Source: JBMYRH01 sp049602155
GTDB taxonomy: Bacteria; Myxococcota_A; UBA9042; PHBI01; JBMYRH01
Direction of reading: 5' to 3'
Assembly: GCA_049602155.1 (NCBI GenBank)
Contig: JBMYRH010000009.1
Span: 1 to 64,000 of the forward strand
DNA: 64,000 nucleotides
Part shown: one piece after another, positions 51,490-60,529 of the stretch
Layout of the letters: each line of letters starts with the position of its first letter
How positions within the stretch are numbered: the stretch's first letter is position 1
Notes under the pieces: model-generated
Database searches by the model: none
What the model saw: only the letters and a program-made list of their open reading frames with translations
What the model was told of the DNA's origin: nothing
Program-made: the position numbers and the translations under genes

Positions 51490-52599
51490 ATGACCCTCGT
51501 CGGTACACCTCAAAGCCGTCGTGCGCTCCGCATGTACGTCAAGTTGACGGGGCCCGTGATGGTGCGTGGAGGCCACACGCGGCGCGTGGATGCGATGGGA
51601 GGGTTCGTCGCATGCGACGCTGTCTTCAGCGCAGGGTCACGTATCGAGATGGAGCTGATGCTCAACCCGAAGCGCTCCGCGGGCGTCAAGGTCATGGCGG
51701 ACGTCATCAGCGTGCATGGCCCGGAGGAGCGAGAGGCTGGCGTTGAGCTGCGATGGTTAGAGGCGACGACGTCCCGTTCGCCCGCCGCGCTCGAGCGCTT
51801 CTTGAGCACGGTCCTTGGGGTCATCGATCCCTCTGTCATGTCGCACCATGATGAGACATTCCGTCACCGTTATGTGTTCCCTAAGCAGGGCGCTGTAGAG
51901 GTTGGGTCTCTTTTTCAGGCGATGAAGTCGCGGCCGATCGGCAAGGTCTCAAGGCGCACGGTGATGCACACCGATCCCAACATGGGGCCAGCCAAGTTGT
52001 CCGATGTCCTCGGTGGTGCCCCGGACTTGGTGACCCCTCCTCCGGCTCCAGCCCCGGCGCGGCCGGCGATCGATGATGGGCTGAATGTCTCGACGGATAC
52101 GATCCCCGAGCTGATGCATGACGGTGTTGAGGAAGAGATCATTGAGGCCGACTTGGATGGGGACGACTTCATCGAAGATGATCTCGCCCCCTACGATTCC
52201 CCGACAGAGTCTCAGCCGATCTTCGTGAATAAGCCCGTCAGGAAGCGCGGTGCGACCATCGAAGATCGGCGCAAACGGGACCGGCTATCTCTCACCGTGC
52301 CTGTGAGCTTCTTTGTAAACTCACGAGGGACGGTCGGGCGCGCTCATAATGTGAGCCGATCTGGGCTCTATATCGAGACTGCGCAGACACCTCCAAAGGT
52401 CGGCAGTCGCGTCAACGTGCGCTTCCCTGTGCGCCATGCCGGTGGCAATCACGTCGTCTTGTTGACCTGCAAGGTCGAGCGTCACCGCGGACCGCGCGAG
52501 AAGCCAGGCACGAAGCTGGGCTTCGCGGTGAGCTACTTGGTGGTCGATGAGCTTGGGCGTACAGGCATCTTTAGCCATTTCGTGAATCAGCACCTTTAG
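51490..52599 (+). CDS. PilZ-domain protein with acidic linker
   Basis: ATG 51490 gives 369 residues; an in-frame ATG at 51388 would add 34 residues of less likely sequence. The C-terminal PilZ domain is clear: ERRKRDRLSLTVPVSFFV has the Arg-rich entry, and NVSRSGLYIET is the D/NxSxxG signature, so cyclic di-GMP binding is likely. The N-terminal half (about 15-115) looks like a second PilZ-type barrel ending in the helix SRSPAALERFLSTVLG, shared with the protein at 24938-25798. Between them is a linker rich in Pro, Asp and Glu. Cytoplasmic. A receptor for second-messenger control of motility or envelope traits is inferred. Confidence 0.8.
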   Translation: MTLVGTPQSRRALRMYVKLTGPVMVRGGHTRRVDAMGGFVACDAVFSAGSRIEMELMLNPKRSAGVKVMADVISVHGPEEREAGVELRWLEATTSRSPAALERFLSTVLGVIDPSVMSHHDETFRHRYVFPKQGAVEVGSLFQAMKSRPIGKVSRRTVMHTDPNMGPAKLSDVLGGAPDLVTPPPAPAPARPAIDDGLNVSTDTIPELMHDGVEEEIIEADLDGDDFIEDDLAPYDSPTESQPIFVNKPVRKRGATIEDRRKRDRLSLTVPVSFFVNSRGTVGRAHNVSRSGLYIETAQTPPKVGSRVNVRFPVRHAGGNHVVLLTCKVERHRGPREKPGTKLGFAVSYLVVDELGRTGIFSHFVNQHL

Positions 52600-52675
52600 C
52601 AGGGTGGGTCCCTCGTCGGCGCGGGTCATCTGCCCTCGGGCTGCGGATGTCAGGATCTTTGCTTGATCGCGGAGG

Positions 52676-53416
52676 TTGGCGGATCCTGGTGAGGTGCGAG
52701 GACTTTCTCTCCCATCTTTGCTCGTCTTCGGGACGTTGATGTTCGGTGCGCCGACCTCTGCTCAGGCGTCGTCGGTCTTGATCATCGGGGACTCGAACAT
52801 TCGGGGGGCGCTTGGGATTGTCCTTGAGCGGGATCTTGAAGCAGTGGGGCACGAAGTCACGCGCTATGGGGTGCCTTCGAGTGGACTTGCGCGCCCGGAC
52901 TTTTTCGATTGGTCGCTGACCGCGAAGGGGCTCGCCGAGATGGTGAGCCCGGACGTGGTGTTGGTGATGTTCGGGGCGAATGACACGCAGCGCATCAAGG
53001 GGCGCTCGGGCGAGACGATCCACTGGCGCGACGAACCGGCTTGGCGCTCTGCGTATACGAGGCGATGGGGGGCGCTGGTTCGCGCGCTCCGTGGCCCCGA
53101 CCGACGGGTCATCGTCCTCGGACCTACGAATCGGAGGAGCGCCCGTCATGTGGCTGCCCTTCAGCGCGTTCGGGAGGTTCAGCAGGCCGTGACGGCGTCC
53201 ATGTCAGGGGTTGAGTGGCTCGATCTCTTTCCTCACAGTACGGACTCTCAGGGGCGACATCTTCATGAGGGCTTCGATGTGTTTGGTAAGCGCGTCCGGT
53301 TCCGGATGAGTGACGGACGGCACCTCACGCGTCGAGGTGGTGTCGAGGTCGCTCGCCGCCTGCTCATCTCGTTTGCAGAGATGGGGATCTTGAGCAGTCG
53401 GACCGCCGCGAATTAG
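52676..53416 (+). CDS. Secreted SGNH/GDSL-family hydrolase
   Basis: About 246 residues from TTG 52676; a GTG near 52691 is an alternative. The signal peptide ends near AQAS. Block I is IIGDSNIRGA (Ser40 nucleophile), block III is VMFGANDTQ with the conserved Asn, and the late catalytic pair is Asp-Gly-Arg-His (SDGRHLTRRG). The family includes esterases, lipases and carbohydrate acetyl-esterases; the substrate cannot be read from the sequence. Periplasmic or outer-membrane. Located just before the suf operon. Confidence 0.82.
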   Translation: MADPGEVRGLSLPSLLVFGTLMFGAPTSAQASSVLIIGDSNIRGALGIVLERDLEAVGHEVTRYGVPSSGLARPDFFDWSLTAKGLAEMVSPDVVLVMFGANDTQRIKGRSGETIHWRDEPAWRSAYTRRWGALVRALRGPDRRVIVLGPTNRRSARHVAALQRVREVQQAVTASMSGVEWLDLFPHSTDSQGRHLHEGFDVFGKRVRFRMSDGRHLTRRGGVEVARRLLISFAEMGILSSRTAAN

Positions 53417-53557
53417 GGCCAGCTGGCGCGAACTGGTCATCGGAGAGCGCTCGCATCGCTTCAGATACGTTGGTGTGATCGCTTTCATGCTGGCGGCACC
53501 GCCACACCAGTGGTAGACAAGCGCGCCCTTGGGGCCAGGAAAGCTGTGTGCTGAACG

Positions 53558-53586
53558 TTGCTTATCCGTACCCTGAGGGCTATGTT
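53558..53586 (+). promoter_or_regulatory. Possible suf operon promoter
   Basis: TTGCTT (53558-53563) and TATGTT (53581-53586), spaced 17 bp, would start RNA near 53593. The -35 match is weak. No Rrf2/IscR-type site or regulator gene is present nearby. Confidence 0.3.
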
Positions 53587-53593
53587 TCCATCT

Positions 53594-53610
53594 CGGACCC
53601 TTTCGGTCCG
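53594..53610 (+). promoter_or_regulatory. Small hairpin at the 5' end of the sufB leader
   Basis: CGGACC (53594-53599) and GGTCCG (53605-53610) form a 6-bp stem with a CTTTC loop. If the promoter above is right, the hairpin would be the first element of the mRNA, 16 nt before the sufB ATG, and could affect stability or translation. Confidence 0.35.
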
Positions 53611-53626
53611 GTTTGAGGCACGCTGA

Positions 53627-55072
53627 ATGACCACCAGTACTGATGCAATCGCCGAGCTGACGTCGCGGAAATATGCCGCGGGCTTCGTCACGGATATCGA
53701 CCAAGAGCTCGTGCCCCCTGGGCTGAGTGAGGACGTCGTCCGCCTGATCTCTTCGAAGAAGGAAGAGCCTCAGTGGCTGCTCGACTACCGACTCAAGGCA
53801 TACCGTCACTGGTTGACGCTTGAAGAGCCTGAGTGGGCGCATGTCGACTACCCCAAGATCGACTTTCAAGCGATCAGCTATTACGCGGCGCCGAAAGAGA
53901 AGCCCAAGCTAGAGAGCTTGGACGAGGTCGATCCGGAGCTGCTTCGTACCTACGAGAAGTTGGGAATCCCCCTGCATGAGCAAAAGCTGCTCGCGAACGT
54001 GGCCGTTGACGCGGTGTTCGACTCGGTCAGCGTCGTGACGACCTTTAAGGAGCGCCTCGGCAAAGTCGGGGTCATCTTTTGCTCGTTCTCAGAGGCTGTG
54101 AAGACGCACCCAGAGCTTATCAAGCGCTACTTGGGCAGCGTCGTGCCACACACAGACAACTACTACGCGGCCCTCAACGCCGCGGTGTTCTCGGACGGTT
54201 CGTTCGTGTACATCCCGCCGAACACGCGCTGCCCTATGGAGCTCTCGACTTACTTCCGCATCAACGCGGCGAACACGGGTCAGTTCGAGCGCACCCTGAT
54301 CGTGGCAGAGGCCGGCAGCTACGTGAGCTACCTTGAAGGCTGCACAGCGCCACAGCGAGACGAGAACCAGCTCCACGCAGCGGTCGTCGAGCTCGTGGCG
54401 ATGGATGACGCAGAGATCAAGTACTCGACCGTTCAGAACTGGTACCCCGGTGATGAGAACGGGCGCGGAGGCATCTACAACTTTGTGACGAAGCGCGGTG
54501 CATGTCGTGGCCGCCGCTCCAAGATCTCTTGGACTCAGGTCGAGACGGGCAGCGCCATCACGTGGAAGTACCCGAGCTGCGTGTTGCTCGGCGATGACTC
54601 GGTCGGGGAGTTTTACTCCGTGGCCTTGTCGAATAATCGCCAGCAGGCGGACACGGGCACAAAGATGATCCACATCGGCCGCAATACGCGCTCGACGATC
54701 GTGTCGAAGGGTATCAGCGCCGGACGTGGCAAGCAGACCTACCGGGGCCTTGTGCGCGTTCAGAAGGGCGCGGAGGGGGCTCGGAACCACACCCAGTGTG
54801 ACTCCTTGCTCCTGGGCGACACCTGCACGGCCGACACCGTCCCATATATCGATGTTCGTAACCCGACGGCTCAGCTTGAGCATGAGGCGACGACGTCAAA
54901 GATCAGCGACGATCAGTTGTTCTATTGTCAGCAGCGCGGCCTCGACCCCGAGGACGCCGTCAACCTTATCGTGAACGGCTTCTGTAAGGATGTGTTCCGC
55001 GAGCTGCCTATGGAGTTCGCTGTTGAGGCACAGAAGCTGCTTGAGATCAGTCTCGAAGGTGCAGTGGGATAA
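53627..55072 (+). CDS. sufB: Fe-S cluster scaffold subunit SufB
   Basis: 481 residues with SufB signatures: EPEWLLDYRLKAYRHWL-type start (here EEPQWLLDYRLKA), SDGSFVYIPPNTRCPMELST, CTAPQRDENQLHAAVVELVA with conserved cysteine, YSTVQNWYPGDENGRGGIYN and TDSLLLGD-like CDSLLLGDTCTADTVPY. It is the scaffold on which the SufBC2D complex builds Fe-S clusters from SufS-derived sulfur. First gene of sufBCDSU. Cytoplasmic. Confidence 0.96.
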   Translation: MTTSTDAIAELTSRKYAAGFVTDIDQELVPPGLSEDVVRLISSKKEEPQWLLDYRLKAYRHWLTLEEPEWAHVDYPKIDFQAISYYAAPKEKPKLESLDEVDPELLRTYEKLGIPLHEQKLLANVAVDAVFDSVSVVTTFKERLGKVGVIFCSFSEAVKTHPELIKRYLGSVVPHTDNYYAALNAAVFSDGSFVYIPPNTRCPMELSTYFRINAANTGQFERTLIVAEAGSYVSYLEGCTAPQRDENQLHAAVVELVAMDDAEIKYSTVQNWYPGDENGRGGIYNFVTKRGACRGRRSKISWTQVETGSAITWKYPSCVLLGDDSVGEFYSVALSNNRQQADTGTKMIHIGRNTRSTIVSKGISAGRGKQTYRGLVRVQKGAEGARNHTQCDSLLLGDTCTADTVPYIDVRNPTAQLEHEATTSKISDDQLFYCQQRGLDPEDAVNLIVNGFCKDVFRELPMEFAVEAQKLLEISLEGAVG

Positions 55073-55117
55073 GCCACCCCGAATCACCTGTTCGCTTCGC
55101 TCCGGAGGAGCCCAACG

Positions 55118-55870
55118 ATGCTTAGCATTCGCAATCTGCATGTCTCTGTAGACGGCAAGCCCATTTTGAAGGGGTTGACGTTAGATATCGCGGCTGGAGA
55201 GGTCGCGGCCGTCATGGGCCCCAACGGGTCCGGTAAGTCGACCCTTTCGTACGTGATCGCTGGCCGTGAGGGCTACGAGATCACCGAGGGGCAGATCCTC
55301 TACAAGGGGAAGGATCTCCTCGAACTCAGCATCGATGAGCGTGCCGGTGCGGGGGTCTTCTTGGCCTTCCAGTACCCTGTTGAGATCCCCGGAGTCGCGA
55401 ACAAAGTCTTCCTCCGCGCCGCAGTCAACGCGGTGCGCGTGGCTCGGGGCCAAGAGGAGCTCGACGCGTACGACTTCCTCAAGCTCTATGAGGACAAGCG
55501 GGTCTTGGTCGGGATGAGCAAAGAGCTGTCCAGCCGTGAGGTTAATCGTGGCTTCTCAGGTGGCGAGAAGAAGCGGAATGAGGTGCTCCAAATGGCGCTC
55601 CTCGACCCCTCGTTGGCGGTCCTAGATGAGACTGACAGCGGCCTGGATATCGACGCACTGAAGGCGGTCGCAGACGGTGTCAATGCGCTGCGCAACGAAG
55701 AGCGTTCGATGCTCGTCATCACGCATTACCAGCGCCTTTTGGATCACATCGTGCCTGACTCCGTTCACGTGCTCCTGGACGGCCGCATCGTAAAGAGCGG
55801 TGGGCGTGAGCTGGCGATGGAGCTCGAGGCACGCGGCTACGACTGGCTCAAAGAAGGGGCAGCGGCGTAA
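55118..55870 (+). CDS. sufC: Fe-S assembly ATPase SufC
   Basis: 250 residues; an ABC-type ATPase without membrane domain. Walker A GPNGSGKST, Q-loop AFQYPVEIPG, signature GFSGGEKKRNEVLQ and Walker B LAVLDETDSGLDID are intact. SufC drives the shape change of the SufBC2D scaffold. GGAGG precedes the ATG, and its stop shares a base with the sufD start (TAATG). Confidence 0.97.
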   Translation: MLSIRNLHVSVDGKPILKGLTLDIAAGEVAAVMGPNGSGKSTLSYVIAGREGYEITEGQILYKGKDLLELSIDERAGAGVFLAFQYPVEIPGVANKVFLRAAVNAVRVARGQEELDAYDFLKLYEDKRVLVGMSKELSSREVNRGFSGGEKKRNEVLQMALLDPSLAVLDETDSGLDIDALKAVADGVNALRNEERSMLVITHYQRLLDHIVPDSVHVLLDGRIVKSGGRELAMELEARGYDWLKEGAAA

Positions 55871-57093
55871 TGGCGACCTCCCTCCAAGCACGTCAGGCCG
55901 AGGCGGAGGCCTCCTTCAGCGCTCAAGGGTGGCCTTCTCGGGCACTTGAGGCCTGGAAGACGACACCGGTTAAGCCCTTGATCGCATTCGGCGACGGGGC
56001 GCTCGCAGAGCCGACCGCGTTGCTCTTGGAGGCCGCGGGCGATGCTCTGAATGCTCTTGGAGAGGCCTCCGGTCCTCGCCTTGTCCTCGTCGGTGGACAT
56101 CTCGTGAGCGCCCTCTCGAAGTTCGGGACACTTCAGCCAAGCCCGCGCGCTTCAGACGAGGCGCTCGGTGCCATCGCGGGCTTGAAAGATGCGCCGCTCA
56201 TCGCGATGAGCGGTCGGGCTCTCAGTGCGGCGTTGGTGGTGCGCGGAGACGAAGCGGCAGGTGAGACTGTTGAGGTCGTCCACGTGGGCATCCCTGGTGC
56301 CGGAGGATCCCATGCGCGGGTCCTCGTTCAGGCCGGTCAATCCCAAGAGATGACGGTGGTCGAGCACTTCGTCACCGTGTCAGGCGACCCCTCTTGGACC
56401 AATTCCGTGACCGAGGTTGTTGTGGGTCCAAACGCCAGCGTATGTCACGTTCAGGTGCTACGTGGTGGGCCCAGCGCGTGTCGCACTGGCAACGTCACAG
56501 CGCGCGTCGATCGCGACGGCCGCTTTCATAGCCATGTGGTGTCTTTGGGCGGCCAAATTGGTCGCTCTGAGATTCAAGTTCAGCTCGCGGGCCAAGGGGC
56601 GTCATGCGACCTCAATGGCCTCTATGTGGCGGCGGGTGAGAGTGTCTTGGACAACTACACCGAGATCGAGCACCTCGCGCCGCACACCTCGAGTGATGAG
56701 GTGTATCGCGGGGTGATGTCGGACCGTGGCGTGGGTGGCTTCGTCGGGCGCGTCCTGATTCACGAGGGCGCAATCAAGAGCGAGACGCATCAGCTTAATA
56801 ACAACCTGTTGTTGTCCCCGGGCGCTGTGGTCCACACGCGTCCACAGCTCGAGATCGACAATGACGACGTGGCGGCCACGCATGGCTCTACAGTCGGGCA
56901 ACTGGATGACGCGGCGCTCTTCTACTTGCGCAGCCGCGGTCTTCGTGACGAGCAAGCACGGGCCTTGATGACATGGGCGTTTGTGAAGGCTCAGATCGAT
57001 CGCCTCCCCACGCCGGAACTTCAAGATCTCTGTGCTCAGGATGTCGCGCAGCGATTAGACGTTGACTCAGCGTGGATGGGAGATCTGGATTGA
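55870..57093 (+). CDS. sufD: Fe-S assembly protein SufD
   Basis: 407 residues, paralogous to SufB: N-terminal helical part, then the beta-helix core with DLNGLYVAAGESVLDNYTEIEHLAP, SDEVYRGVMSDRGVGGFVGRV and HTRPQLEIDNDDVAATHGST, the SufD hallmark with its metal-binding His. It joins SufB and SufC in the scaffold complex and helps iron entry. The stop overlaps sufS (TTGA). Confidence 0.95.
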   Translation: MATSLQARQAEAEASFSAQGWPSRALEAWKTTPVKPLIAFGDGALAEPTALLLEAAGDALNALGEASGPRLVLVGGHLVSALSKFGTLQPSPRASDEALGAIAGLKDAPLIAMSGRALSAALVVRGDEAAGETVEVVHVGIPGAGGSHARVLVQAGQSQEMTVVEHFVTVSGDPSWTNSVTEVVVGPNASVCHVQVLRGGPSACRTGNVTARVDRDGRFHSHVVSLGGQIGRSEIQVQLAGQGASCDLNGLYVAAGESVLDNYTEIEHLAPHTSSDEVYRGVMSDRGVGGFVGRVLIHEGAIKSETHQLNNNLLLSPGAVVHTRPQLEIDNDDVAATHGSTVGQLDDAALFYLRSRGLRDEQARALMTWAFVKAQIDRLPTPELQDLCAQDVAQRLDVDSAWMGDLD

Positions 57094-58310
57094 GCTACGA
57101 CGTCGACCGTCTGCGAGCCGATTTTCCTGCGCTCGATCAGGAGGTCAACGGCAAGCCGCTCGCCTATCTAGATAACGCGGCGAGCACTCAGAAGCCCCGC
57201 GCCGTCTTGGACGCGCTGGACCAGATCTACGCCCGCGATTACTCGAATATCCATCGAGGTGTGCACCAGCTGAGCGTGCGTGCGACGACCTCTTACGAGG
57301 CCGCTCGGGGCTCTGTGAAGCGTTTCCTTGGTGCGTCAGACGAGCGCGAGATCGTCTTCGTCCGTGGCGCCACAGAGGCCATCAACCTAGTCGCTCAGAC
57401 CTGGGGCAGGACGCACATCGGTGCAGGGGACGAGGTCCTCATCACCGCCATGGAGCATCACTCTAATATCGTCCCGTGGCAGTTACTCTGTGAGTCTGTA
57501 GGGGCGCGCCTTGAGGTGGTCGATGTCGACGACCGTGGGCAGCTCGATATGGACGATCTGGCGCATAAATTGAGGCCATCGACCAAGCTCTTGTCGATGG
57601 TTCATGTCTCGAATGCACTCGGCACGATCAACCCGGTGAAGGAGATCGTCACCATGGCTCGCGAGCGCGGCATCGCGACGCTGCTCGATGGCGCTCAGGC
57701 GACACCGCATGGTCCGGTGGATGTGCAAGACCTCGGCTGTGACTTCTATGTCTTTAGCGGTCATAAGGTCTATGGACCGACAGGTATAGGCGTGCTCTAC
57801 GGGCGCTTGCCGGTCCTCGAGGCGATGCCTCCTTGGCAAGGGGGAGGCGACATGATCGAGACAGTCTCCTTTGAGAAGAGCACCTACGCGCAGCCTCCGG
57901 CCCGCTTTGAAGCGGGGACCCCGCACATCGCTGGCGCGGTAGGCCTCGGGGCAGCGTGTGACTACCTGACCGAGGTCGGTCTAGAGGCCATCGCCGCGCA
58001 TGAGGACGAGCTTCTGGTCTACGGGACAGGGGCGCTTGAGGAGATCGATGGGCTGACGCTCATCGGGACCGCTGCGCACAAGGCCGGGGTGCTTTCCTTT
58101 GTCATGGAGGGCATTCATCCCCATGACGTCGGCACCATCCTCGACTTCGCGGGCGTCGCGGTGCGGACGGGCCATCATTGCACTCAGCCACTCATGCAGC
58201 GGTTTGGGGTCAATGCGACGACTCGCGCATCTCTGGGGCTCTACAACACCCGAGAGGAGATCGATCGCCTGGCTGGGGGCCTGCGCAAGGTCGTGGAGAT
58301 GTTCCGTTGA
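57090..58310 (+). CDS. sufS: Cysteine desulfurase SufS
   Basis: TTG 57090 is chosen because it overlaps the sufD stop as TTGA, has GGGAG about 7 bp upstream and begins the usual SufS N-terminus (LRADFPALDQEVNGKPLAYLDNAAS). 406 residues of the group II desulfurases: PLP Lys in VFSGHKVYGPTGIGVLYG, catalytic Cys in RTGHHCTQPLMQRFG. It removes sulfur from cysteine and passes it, here most likely to SufU encoded next, for cluster building. Confidence 0.96.
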   Translation: MSYDVDRLRADFPALDQEVNGKPLAYLDNAASTQKPRAVLDALDQIYARDYSNIHRGVHQLSVRATTSYEAARGSVKRFLGASDEREIVFVRGATEAINLVAQTWGRTHIGAGDEVLITAMEHHSNIVPWQLLCESVGARLEVVDVDDRGQLDMDDLAHKLRPSTKLLSMVHVSNALGTINPVKEIVTMARERGIATLLDGAQATPHGPVDVQDLGCDFYVFSGHKVYGPTGIGVLYGRLPVLEAMPPWQGGGDMIETVSFEKSTYAQPPARFEAGTPHIAGAVGLGAACDYLTEVGLEAIAAHEDELLVYGTGALEEIDGLTLIGTAAHKAGVLSFVMEGIHPHDVGTILDFAGVAVRTGHHCTQPLMQRFGVNATTRASLGLYNTREEIDRLAGGLRKVVEMFR

Positions 58311-58789
58311 GCTCGACTGGGGGAGAGCGGAGCGCCGCAGACCTCAGAGCGCTCTATCAGTCGGTCATCCTAGACCACAATCGGACGCCGCGTAATCGTG
58401 GACGCATCGAGGGCGAGACCGCTCGTGCACGCGGGTTTAACCCCCTCTGTGGGGATGAAATTACCGTGGCCTTGTCCGTGGTCGATGGTCACGTCGTAGC
58501 GGCGGGGTTCGAAGGGAAAGCGTGCGCCATTTGTACGGCTGCAGCGTCATGCATGACGGAGGTCGTCCACGGTGAGCCCGTCGCGAACCTCGACGCCATT
58601 GTAAGCGGCTTTGAGGGGGTGCTTCGGGGGGCGATTGGGCTCTCAGAGTTCACAGGGCCTGACCTCTTGGCGGCCTTCGTTCCTGTGTCTGGGTTTCCGT
58701 CCCGCATCAAGTGTGCGATCCTTCCTTGGCGTGCCTTGAGTCAGGCTTTGACGGGGGCGCAAGACGTGGTGACGACCGAGGGGCTCTGA
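58307..58789 (+). CDS. sufU: SufU-type sulfur-transfer protein
   Basis: TTG 58307 overlaps the sufS stop as TTGA; longer starts would lie inside sufS. 160 residues. LYQSVILDHNRTPRNRG, NPLCGDEITV and IKCAILPWRAL are SufU features; the 15-20 residue insertion relative to IscU is present. Cys48, Asp50, Cys73 and Cys136 are the expected zinc ligands. Two extra cysteines (Cys76 and Cys82, in CAICTAAASC) replace the usual Ser and Met of CAISQASASM. SufU is a zinc protein that accepts persulfide from SufS. No SufE or SufA is present in the window. Confidence 0.9.
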   Translation: MSSTGGERSAADLRALYQSVILDHNRTPRNRGRIEGETARARGFNPLCGDEITVALSVVDGHVVAAGFEGKACAICTAAASCMTEVVHGEPVANLDAIVSGFEGVLRGAIGLSEFTGPDLLAAFVPVSGFPSRIKCAILPWRALSQALTGAQDVVTTEGL

Positions 58790-58814
58790 GCCCCTGGAAA
58801 GAGGAAGGCGCGTT

Positions 58815-60020
58815 GTGAGTCGATGGACCACTGAGTTCGACAGCTACGTCTCATGGATCGCCTCAAAGGCTCCAGATGACGTGCCGGTGAGCTGCCCTGC
58901 AGATGACGCGGCGTCCGTCGCTATCGTGACGCTCCACGACGGGGCCTACGTCCCTCAGCGCATCCTGGATGCGCCGCGACTTCGAGAGGTCGTCGACAAG
59001 GGCGAGCTTGAGCGATCGTTTGACGTGAAGCGGGATTGGGGGGCGAGCCTCGTGTCCGGTCATTTGGCGGCTGCGCTGGGCACCGGAGGTTTCCATCGTG
59101 TGGATGTGTCGCGCTTGGTGATGGACTTCAACCGCTTCCCTGGGAGCACGCCCAGGAACGCGTCTCACATGGACAAGTTTGCGATCTCTGGCTACCTCGC
59201 CCGTGATCTGGACTACGTGGACAAGCGCTGGGTCCTGGACACGCTCTATGACGGGGTGTCCGGTGAGATGGACAGGGTCATCAGTGACAAGCAACTGGTG
59301 GTCTCGATTCACACCTATGACGAGCGCAATTCCACGGAGACACAACGCCCAGAGGTGAGCATCCTGGGGCGCTCTCATTCGTATCAGCAGCACTCGAGGC
59401 TGCCTTTTGGGCTCTTTGATCCGCTCTTCCCAGACGTCTTGGCGGAGTCCGCTGTACGAGGCGCGCTGCGGGACAGGATCGCTTTGACCCTCGAGAAGTC
59501 GGGGGTCTTTGTAGAGCACAATTATCCGTATTGTTTGCCTGATGGCTCCCTTGAGATCCGTTGCCAACCCTGGTTTTTCTTTCATCGTCTCCGTGCGCAC
59601 TATGAGCTGACTCATGCGGACACAGCTGACGATCCGGCGCATAGGCTCGTGTGGCGCATGCTCCAAAACACGAACCTGCGGTGCGCCGAGGCCAACGCGC
59701 TTTCCGGGTACCTGCATCACTTTCGAGACCCATTGCCGGGGCGCCGGGATGACTTTGAGCGCTCTCGCCTAAGCTATGAAGCCATCAGGGATCATCTCCG
59801 CGCCCATGAGCCATTGGTGCACGCCTACCGATTCGCGCACGACCGCACGAGTGCCTTAACGATTGAGGTACGGAAAGACCTGGTCTGGCGCTTTGATGAC
59901 GAGGGTCGGGCGCTCGGGCCACGAGATGACGCGGCACGCGAGATCGCGACCCTCCTCGCTCAGGGGATCGGAACTTACCTCAGAGAGGACCGTCGCGCCT
60001 GCCGCGTTCGCTTGGGGTGA
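58815..60020 (+). CDS. N-formylglutamate amidohydrolase-like protein
   Basis: 401 residues from GTG 58815 (AGAGGAAGG upstream). The middle part recalls the zinc-dependent N-formylglutamate deformylase family: DVSRLVMDFNRFPGST resembles the D.SR..ID.NRDP motif, and SIHTYDERN takes the place of the substrate-binding His/Ser segment. Later His clusters (FVEHNYPYCLPDG) may complete the zinc site. Family assignment is moderate; the substrate is unclear. The gene lies 25 bp after sufU on the same strand, so it may be co-transcribed with suf, but a link to Fe-S assembly is not evident. Confidence 0.55.
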   Translation: MSRWTTEFDSYVSWIASKAPDDVPVSCPADDAASVAIVTLHDGAYVPQRILDAPRLREVVDKGELERSFDVKRDWGASLVSGHLAAALGTGGFHRVDVSRLVMDFNRFPGSTPRNASHMDKFAISGYLARDLDYVDKRWVLDTLYDGVSGEMDRVISDKQLVVSIHTYDERNSTETQRPEVSILGRSHSYQQHSRLPFGLFDPLFPDVLAESAVRGALRDRIALTLEKSGVFVEHNYPYCLPDGSLEIRCQPWFFFHRLRAHYELTHADTADDPAHRLVWRMLQNTNLRCAEANALSGYLHHFRDPLPGRRDDFERSRLSYEAIRDHLRAHEPLVHAYRFAHDRTSALTIEVRKDLVWRFDDEGRALGPRDDAAREIATLLAQGIGTYLREDRRACRVRLG

Positions 60021-60370
60021 GGCGGTGGTGTTGTCGATGACCTCTTAGGGATAGGGAGGCGCGCCCTCACCGAGGGCCACGGTCCCTTCTCTTCTCGGAC
60101 CACCTTGAGGTGGCCAAAGTCCCGCTCCGGAGCCAGTGGCCCTCGACCGTCTTCCCACGTGACTTCGGCCTCAAGCCGGTGCAGATGTTCGGCGAGCTTG
60201 AGTCGGCCGAGCGCGAACACGACGACGGGCTCTTCGCTGTCATCAGGGGCCGTGAACGCCAGAATGTAGAGTGTCCACGGGAACCGTTGTCGCCGCACTT
60301 CGAGGCGATACCCAGTCATCTCTCCGCCCTTCACGAGCCCTCGCCAGGCGTCACATCGTTGGTCGTTCAC
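59975..60370 (-). CDS. Small protein of unknown function
   Basis: 131 residues from GTG 60370, which follows a strong AGGAGG by 5 bp; that site is the main reason to believe the gene. It starts VNDQRCDAW, has a hydrophobic-plus-charged core around FPWTLYILAF and FALGRLKLAEHLHRLEAEV that could be a small alpha/beta fold, and ends in a basic, probably disordered tail. It overlaps the end of the amidohydrolase-like gene by 46 bp on the other strand. No family recognised. Confidence 0.4.
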   Translation of the reverse strand: MNDQRCDAWRGLVKGGEMTGYRLEVRRQRFPWTLYILAFTAPDDSEEPVVVFALGRLKLAEHLHRLEAEVTWEDGRGPLAPERDFGHLKVVREEKGPWPSVRARLPIPKRSSTTPPPHPKRTRQARRSSLR

Positions 60371-60529
60371 CGCATCCTCCTGTGGTTGGTTCAGCGGGGT
60401 TCTTTGCAACGGAGATGCCAGAGTTGAGGGGCTCCGCAGATCACCGAGATGCGCGGACAATCGCGTGTAGAGGGGTGAAGAGGTCGCCCTAAAGCGGAGT
60501 GCGCTGTCCCCGGTGTCCGGGGTCAGCTG

